Assembly: GCA_905220665.1 (NCBI GenBank)
Contig: CAJNAR010000038.1
Location: 1 to 64,000, forward strand
DNA: 64,000 nt
Origin: Albugo candida
Lineage: Eukaryota > Oomycota > Peronosporomycetes > Albuginales > Albuginaceae
Direction: 5' to 3'
Part shown: piece after piece, positions 57,441-64,000 of the stretch
How positions within the stretch are numbered: the first letter of the stretch is position 1
How the letters are laid out: every line of letters starts with the position of its first letter
Notes under the pieces: generated by a model
What the model saw: the letters and a program-made list of their open reading frames with translations, nothing else
Told to the model about the DNA's origin: nothing
Database searches by the model: none
Program-made: the position numbers and the translations under genes

Positions 57441-57812
57441 TATTTAGCAGCGTTGCAACCTGATATGGCTGTGACTTCCATCTTCATTGTGGTAAATGAT
57501 TTGCAAGTAGTTACGCTTCCTATTTCATGCACCAATACGCATTAGCAAGATTTGAATGTAGAGGGTACACAGATGAGAGTATATTGTGACCCCAGGGGTG
57601 GCAATAACGCGATCGATAAGTCCCGAGTTTAGCAGATAGACCAGGGTGGGTAGCAATAGCAAAATGTGACCTACAACTGGAACCGTAATGTCCCGAGGAA
57701 AATGAATTGAGTTAAAAGAACACCGGAATCGCTTAAGAATTTTGCTTCTAGAAACTCTGTTAGGAGGCATCATCTAAAACATCACCGAGTATCCTCTAGC
57801 AGATTTGCGAAT

Positions 57813-58211
57813 TTGCGTCAGCTTTCGTGTGATGTACTTGTTCACGTGCAACTGTTGCTCGGACGTTCTACTTTATCCTGTGTTCTGCAACACGACCCTT
57901 CTGATAAATCGTGGATTCTTGGTTGTATAAACATTTTTATGACTTTGATCAAAATGATAGTGTCTCTCATCGAAAACGGAGTTACTGGAAAGAACTACGG
58001 AGCGGGATTTCTTTCTTACTTCGATTCAATAATGAAGTTACCCAGCTACTGCACCGTATTCATTAAACGATTGGTCAGGTCGCTTGGATCCAACCAAGCA
58101 CAAGGAGAAGATTTTTTAACAGCTCCCGAAGCAATCAAGATTTATCTAAAGTTAATACGTCGGTCATCTTCCTGGAAGAGATATGACACATCGAACATAG
58201 AACATTTATGA
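57813..58211 (+). pseudogene. Probable C-terminal relic of the 50747 secreted family
   Basis: The frame has no proper start (GTG or later). Its helical part, CINIFMTLIKMIVSLIE...LSYFDSIMKLPSYCTVFIKRL, and its end, IKIYLKLIRRSSSW, follow the layout of the C-terminal half of the two duplicated secreted proteins (compare LQIYRFVRNNRKYF). The similarity is weak and judged by pattern only. If right, this is a third, much older copy missing its N-terminus. Alternative: unrelated helical ORF. Confidence 0.4.
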
Positions 58212-59689
58212 CTGTATCACGACACCTTCGAAGACGTATCTTATCAGTTCCTGAAAATTTGAAGTTTCGTCTGGCCTTTCGTATGATTCCAGTTCGATTG
58301 GATTCTGGTTTCTTAGAGAAATGCAGCCGGACATAACATTCTGCACTCATCCTTCTTGGAGCAGTAATTCCAATCGATAAAAAGTTTTGGAACACGCACA
58401 GAAAAAATATGATTGGAGCTACTCTCGACTTGTATTCGGTTCATCCGATCGCATTCGACGCATATTGCTTATGCTACGTTGCCAGCACTACGGATGGAAT
58501 GGAATGACTATCATCAGAATATATCCGACTTTTGGCTTGCTTTTCAGGCAGTAACGCTACATTCCGTCCCTAAGTTTCAGAATCGTTAATCCTTCGATCT
58601 ACGATCAGCAACTCCGAGACATTCAGCACTTTCGGTGGTATGAACCACGCTTAGTCCGACGTTCGGTACTTTCGACAGCAGTGATGCGATTAAGACGAGC
58701 GCATTCGTCTTGCCAAGGTTGTGGATTAGATCGCAACAGGAGGATCAAGCTTTACATTTTGCTGGACTCGAAGATCATTCATAATACAACTGTAATTCCG
58801 GTCCGACTCCTAATTTAATTGCGACGATCAGGCTTCGTGGCGCACACCATTTAGGCAAACACGGTTCTTTTGGACAATCTTACATATTTTACTCGCTGAA
58901 CACAGACACCTATTGTTGTGGTTTGAGGCTTACGCACTGCTTCATTATCATCTCTCACCATGAACCCTATTTTGTTTTTACATTCATTATTTAGGATATC
59001 CTAGGTTTCTAGAGAAGTCATTTAGTCTAATATTAGTGATATGGACACCTTCAGTTGATGCAAGCCCTAAATAAATGGCTTTCTTTTTGGTCAGCCTGGT
59101 GTGGTTACAATCAATTCGGATTATACTAAACTCCTAGGAAATTTGTATCGATTACAACCTGGACGCAGTCTCGCGTCGTTCTGAGGCGAGATATCCACAA
59201 TAGAGGATCGTCATCAGCGAGGCATATCATCAACTGTTACATGTAATTTCATGTAACTTCTCCAGAAATGCCTAGGAATTCAGAGAGCTCAGCTAGTTTA
59301 TTCTAGTCGTATAAATAACTTGAGCTGAGATCCCCTGCAGGATGTTTATCCAGAATGAGGTCTTTTCGTCATGACAACCAGAAAGAATACCCTTTGGTCC
59401 GTTATACTATATTGGTGATATGGACTCTAATAGGAGTACCTTAAATCAGTCTATAAATAAGATCGTGTTCAGCGTGTGATTAAATGTATAGATCATAGAA
59501 ATCAGAACTATTAACGAGATGGTGTACCACATAATCAATCAAATAGCCTAAGGATGTGTTTAAAATAAATTCCGTAGCCAGACCAAACAAACATTGTTTT
59601 TTATACAAGGACCCTATGTCTTTTTTCACCATATGGGTCTCTTGCTCCTGAGGAGGGAAAAAACCCCTTACAAATTAGCAAAGTCAATG
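58212..59689. other. Intergenic, no supported gene
   Basis: No recognisable coding, RNA or repeat signal; possibly the 5' flank of the hAT element. No terminal inverted repeat could be fixed. Confidence 0.4.
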
Positions 59690-59693
59690 CCTC

Positions 59694-62360
59694 GCCCCCA
59701 AGATCCTATCTGGTTGCTTTTTGGTCCCAAGTATAAGGATCGTAATGGGGACAAAAGAATAGAAAGAGTGCGATGTAATGCCTGTAGCAAGTCAGTCGTT
59801 GCCTCAGCGCAACGGCTGAAGGATCACTCAAAAAGTGTTCTTCTAGGGGGAGAGACGGAATTGGTAGACTGCCACCTTCGAGCGAAGTTCTTCTGGCAGG
59901 TGGTAGCAATACCAGGAGCATTATAGGTAACAGTAGCGGCGTGGTGACAGTTTCAAAAAGAGTTGAGCCTACTTCAGAGTCACCAAGTGGTCAGAGTCAA
60001 AGCTCTTAGTATCAAGAGCAACTTACCAAGAGAAGCAACAGGGTAACAGATGGTAAAATTACTACATTCGCAGACTCTGTCTCTACCGAACAGCAAACCA
60101 GACTGGAAGGACGGTTAGCTGAGGCAATACATCGCTCTAGCCTACCATTTGCAGTGTCTGAAAGTGCAGAATGGTATGAGTTCGTCGGAGCTGTTCGCCC
60201 TGGTCCAAGGATCTTCACCGAGAGAAGATTGGAGGGGAATTGATCGATCGTGAATACTAGAACGTTATGCGAGACACACTGACAGAGATATCAGAATGGT
60301 GATGATATGCTTTTCGATTGACGGCGCGACCAACGTGTAAGGTAAGCAACTGCTCAATCTTGCCTTGTTCCTAGAGCACTTCACTTTGTCAAGAATTTCA
60401 TTGCACTGTGTATCTGGTTCTTTAACTACCTTCAATATCCTATCATGAACCCCTGACCGTGTGAATATCACTTAAGTCTGACTTCAAACCGAGGGAGGCA
60501 GATATTTTTCAAGCTTGTTGCTTGTGTGGGCTCAAACCGCTGCCCACACTGCCGGGGATCGAACTAACGACCTCCAGCAGGGGTCCGTGTTCTCAAGTGC
60601 TTGACCGACTGAGCTGGGTACGGACCCGCTGGAACACTTCACTATGGAGTTGCGGCGTGGATCCTCCGAAAATTTAAAGAGAAAGGTGCTAGATTACCTG
60701 AGCCGCCTGAAGGTGTCATTGGACAGAATTGTTACGCCTCCAACTGAGGACAACATACTTGAGGGTATTGGAACCAATTAATTGATGTGATCTTCGCACC
60801 TGACTCTCCGAATATCATGAGGAATTTAAGAAAGATGCTGCGTAGCTCAGGATAATTTGCAGTAGTGTTTGGATGTGCACCACATGCCCTCAATAACTTG
60901 ACCTGGATTTTTTGAAGATCGAAGTGCCCGCTATAACTCTGATAGAAGCAATGTTCATCGTGAAAAATATCCGATGCATACATCTTGTCCAATCGCTCTT
61001 TCGTCAGCTATGTGACGAAAAACTTCACCGACAGTATACATTGATGCTATTCACGCGTACCCGCTGGTCGACAGCGCATTTTATGTTTTTGAGACTCAAT
61101 TATGTGAAGTCAGTGGTTACATCAATCCCTGCAGCAGTCCCTAACGATGACCGATTCGATGAAGTGGCAGGGCCTGATGCTTTGGTTGGTGAAATCATGA
61201 AACGTCATTCTGAAGAAGTTGCGCGGCCATGGAAGTGGTCATAAAGCCCATCTGCGCTTGCATTGCTTACTTGGAGGTCGATGTGGCGACCTTTCCTGCA
61301 GTGTATGCCTGATTTTTCTATCTAAAGTTTAGGTTATCAAAGCTCAAAAAAAACTTTAGATACATTCTCGCGTTTGATGACGCAGCACTTGATCAGTTAA
61401 ATACGCATTTAAAGAGCAGGCTCAAGGTTATATACAGCCCGCGCATGCCTTGGCCTTTCAAACTGATCCTCTCTTTGACGACATGAGAGAAAGAATTCGC
61501 AAGGAAGATTTCAATGGATTCATGGAGATGGGTCTAGGCAGCTTTTCTCATCAGTGCTGGAAGTCTCTAAAGCAGATTGCACCAGAATATGCGGCCGAGA
61601 TAGTTCTGTGTGAGTGGGCAAGGTATTGCATCAGAAAGCCGAAAAGCAGACACTTATTTGCTATAGCACGGACTATCAAACCGGCACTGTTGTGGTCACA
61701 GATGCAGGATAAGTATCCCAATCTTGCGGCGCTACTAATCTAGATACACAGTAATCCTAGTAGTGCTGGAGGTGGTGAACGCTGCCACAAAGCTGCAAAG
61801 CGTGTGCACAACAATACAAGGACTAGGCTTGTAGGAGGGAAAGTGGAGAAGCAGACTTTTGTGAGCTTTAATGCTAAGAAAATATTTCTTAGTTTAGGAG
61901 ACTACAGGAAGGAGACAATCTTGGAAGCTATGGCAACTTTAAGGCATCTTCTGAGGAGCAGGAGGAGGCTGATAATTCAACGGCTTCCAACGAGGGTGAG
62001 AGCATCGTTGCAACGGAGCACTGTAGCACCGATATTGATGATCAGGATGCTGACAGTGGAATACTCACGACATGGAGGATGAATGGCGGACGGGTCTTCT
62101 GGATGGAGTTGCACATCCGTCTGCCTTGTCAGACATGCAGCTGTAGTAGAAGGGGGAGGAAGCAATTACGGGAAACCTCAACAACAGTAGAGCAGGCAGG
62201 AACCCACCAATTGGCGATGACAGAAATTGTTGAAGAAGTTTCTGCTGGCGGCCAAGGATCCAGGAAGAGGAAACATTCGTAGCTGACCAAGTCCTCTTCC
62301 TCTGACGAGAACACAAAGAGCAGTGGTAAGAGTAACAACTCCGATAAAAATGATCAGTGA
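59694..62360 (+). mobile_element. Decayed hAT-superfamily transposon
   Basis: In plus orientation, starting at MPRPQDPIWLLFG (59687-59730), there is a BED-type zinc finger (RVRCNACSKSV...RLKDHSKS). After frame breaks come TRLEGRLAEAIHRSSLPFAV (the hAT pattern of a Leu-Pro-Phe helix) and RPGPRIFTERRLEG, then LEHFTMELRRGSSENLKRK. The core continues with CAPHALNNLT, IVKNIRCIHLVQSLFRQLC, LMLFTRTRWSTAHFMFLRL, IPAAVPND and PDALVGEIM, the classical order of hAT transposases. The C-terminal dimerisation region has NPSSAGGGERCHKAAKRV...RLVGGKVEKQTFVSFNAK. Several frameshifts and stops, and an inserted SINE (60386-60631), make it inactive. Confidence 0.82.
60386..60631 (-). mobile_element. tRNA-derived SINE inserted in the hAT element
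   Basis: On the minus strand, starting near 60631, the sequence reads gggtccgtacccagctcagtc ... and carries an A-box-like block (cagctcagtcggtcaagc) and a B-box-like block (gttcgatcc), spaced as in tRNA genes. An unrelated tail of about 150 bp follows. The element is flanked by 12-bp target duplications gagcacttcact (60374-60385) and gaacacttcact (60632-60643). Removing the SINE and one duplication restores an uninterrupted hAT reading (LFLEHFT then MELRRG), which confirms the boundaries. Confidence 0.85.
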
Positions 62361-63780
62361 GAACCCCACAATACTAATGATTTTAGGCGGATACAAAACC
62401 AAGACAATTTGTCTGATTCAATTGGACGTATAAAACATGTAACAAACACGTTGTATAACACAGGGGTTTCAAGCATACACATCCTTAGAATAGGCACATC
62501 CAGTCAATCAAAATAAGAACTGAGTTGTACTTGCCTTCGCCTCACCGGGCTACATTGATATTCAAGTGCATAAATAGAAGACAAAGACCATTTGTGCCAC
62601 TTTATCCGCACATTACCAGGTAAAAGCGTTCAATTGGACGTGATACTGCTTTCCCGAGCACTGAATTGAGTGGTACACGCTGGATCAATAGTACAATCAT
62701 CAGACTTGCTGATCGTATATAATGCTATATTATTATGATTCCTCAGTGGAATTGAATCGGAAAAAAGCTGTCGGAAGCCGTTCTACTCCTCCCAGATCAT
62801 AAAATACAAAGCCTTTTGATTTTTTGTTTTATAACGCCGGCATAGTAAAAAATAGACACGACACCCTTCTGCAGTATCATGCCCTTGGTCCCAGATTCTT
62901 TGTCGAGCACATTTTTCGCTATTATGGGATCATTTTATTCTTGAAGCGCGATTGGAGAAAGAGCATTACCGTATCCCCTTGCAGCATAAATAATTATGGA
63001 GCTGCAGCGACGGACATCTAAATAGTCGACTTCGGATACAAGACTGATAAATTGGCAGGCATATGGTTTGGACAAAGTGTCTGTCTGATCATTCCCTCGA
63101 CTTGAATGCTTCGAAGAGAGATTATTGTAATGTCAAATTTTTTACCCTTTCCATATCGGTCAGCGTTGCATATTAGAGAGGAGTATGTTTCCCTCTGAAA
63201 TATATTTTTTTGCTGTACTTAGAACTTCGTGTTTGTGTGTAAGTAGATTACAACTTTTGCTACCTCTTTATACAAGCTATCTTTTATGTGATTAATCTAT
63301 TCAAGCACATCGAGGTGACCCAGCCGTTCCCAAGTCGACCTTGAAGACACATAATCTAACGAGGTAGTCAACTTTGGCGAGCGCGGTGCAATATGCACCC
63401 AACTCAAACTTCCTTTCATCAATATTAAAATTAAAGTACGTACTGAGAAAGCAAATTGCATCCTACAGGTAACCATCATAGACAATGAAGATCAAGTCTT
63501 CCGACTCTCATGGCACCAAAAACTACTACGGCACAATACTAGACGCAATATAAGGTAAGTGTCATCAAATACAAAGCTGCTTCAGTTCATCTTCTTGGAA
63601 GTACTTAAGAAAGGTACTTAGGTTTCTAGTCGCATTTGGTACTTAGTATAAACTACTGGTTAGAATTTGAATTTTCTAAGAATAAAAACTCAGTTTTTGG
63701 ATTTTTTTTCTTCCAACGCAACCGTCTTCGCTCACCTGCCAGCAGAATAGAAGCCCATCAAGATTCCAGAAGCCAAGACC
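62361..63780. other. Intergenic, possible LTR-like end near 63600-63720
   Basis: A 65-codon frame at 62824-63021 (+) has no ATG or motif. The stretch gaataaaaactcag followed by a T-rich run (63680-63715), just upstream of a new frame, looks like a promoter or leader, or the end of a long terminal repeat; no second copy is in the window. Confidence 0.3.
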
Positions 63781-64000
63781 ATGGAAGAATCCGATGGATC
63801 AGATGAGTCGAAGATGGACGGAATGCTGCTGCTGCTGGAGACACTCGGCAATCCACTGGACAGCGAAACCGAGCGGAGCGTCAGCTCACCCGTACCACCA
63901 TCACCTGCACGAACGGAAGGCGTATTTTTTGAGCCAAGCAACCAAGGACAGGGTTTGACAATGTCATCTCTGGTTGCGAAATCGATGCAGCATCGTGAAA
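63781..64000 (+). CDS. Partial ORF running off the right edge
   Basis: The ATG at 63781 in good context (gaccATGG) opens a frame that is still open at base 64000 (73 codons). The N-terminus is acidic and serine-rich (MEESDGSDESKMDGMLLLLE), then a Pro/Ser linker and MSSLVAKSMQ. It is hydrophilic with no signal peptide, so probably intracellular. It could be the start of a nuclear protein or of a retroelement gag; the window is too short to decide. Confidence 0.45.
   Translation, partial: MEESDGSDESKMDGMLLLLETLGNPLDSETERSVSSPVPPSPARTEGVFFEPSNQGQGLTMSSLVAKSMQHRE

Noticed and set aside
1..64000. CRISPR array, bacterial operon or prophage structures
   Set aside because: None seen; telomere, spliceosomal introns and retroelements show eukaryotic nuclear DNA.

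Overview
The window is a chromosome end of a flagellated eukaryote. It opens with about 250 bp of CCCTAAA (TTTAGGG) telomeric repeat. The recognisable genes have few, very short GT-AG introns (40-72 nt). A PH domain fused to a MAP kinase, an axonemal dynein intermediate chain, TTTAGGG telomeres, degraded oomycete-style retroelements and many small unrecognised secreted proteins together suggest an oomycete, perhaps an Albugo-like (white rust) obligate biotroph. The species is an inference; the eukaryotic subtelomere is seen directly.

Region 1 (1-775): telomeric 7-mers, then a sharp switch to 24 perfect 8-mers (CCCTGAAA), then a diverged subtelomeric repeat. Region 2 (0.8-40 kb): gene-poor accessory DNA. 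It holds predicted secreted proteins (2.4, 15.5, 20.8 and 38.9 kb), decayed mobile elements (DDE transposon 9.3-11.5 kb, retroelement ORF1 11.8-13.0 kb, foldback element 13.0 kb, copia relic 23 kb, LINE 24-28.7 kb), a 5'-truncated copy of the 20.8-kb gene at 36.5 kb, and two broken copies of core cellular genes: a HECT E3 ubiquitin ligase (13.9-14.9 kb) and a dihydrolipoamide dehydrogenase (16.6-17.56 kb).

Region 3 (40.3-49.3 kb): a compact island of five intact housekeeping genes with 114-280 bp spacers: a dynactin p24-like subunit (-), axonemal dynein intermediate chain DNAI2 (-), a PH-domain MAP kinase (-), EMC1 (+) and a PDCD2/Tsr4-like protein (-). They serve dynein motility, signalling, membrane-protein insertion at the ER and ribosome assembly. 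The kinase and EMC1 are divergent across 117 bp; EMC1 and the PDCD2-like gene converge on a 40-bp tandem repeat.

Region 4 (50.4-58.2 kb): an inverted duplication of a secreted-protein gene. The left copy is intact; the right copy carries one nonsense codon where the left copy has Trp. A third, weaker relic follows. Region 5 (59.7-62.1 kb): a decayed hAT transposase interrupted by a tRNA-derived SINE with 12-bp target duplications. A reading frame starting at 63781 runs off the right edge.

The window reads as a two-compartment chromosome end: a conserved island inside fast-changing subtelomeric DNA made of secreted-protein genes, duplicates, transposons and dead copies.
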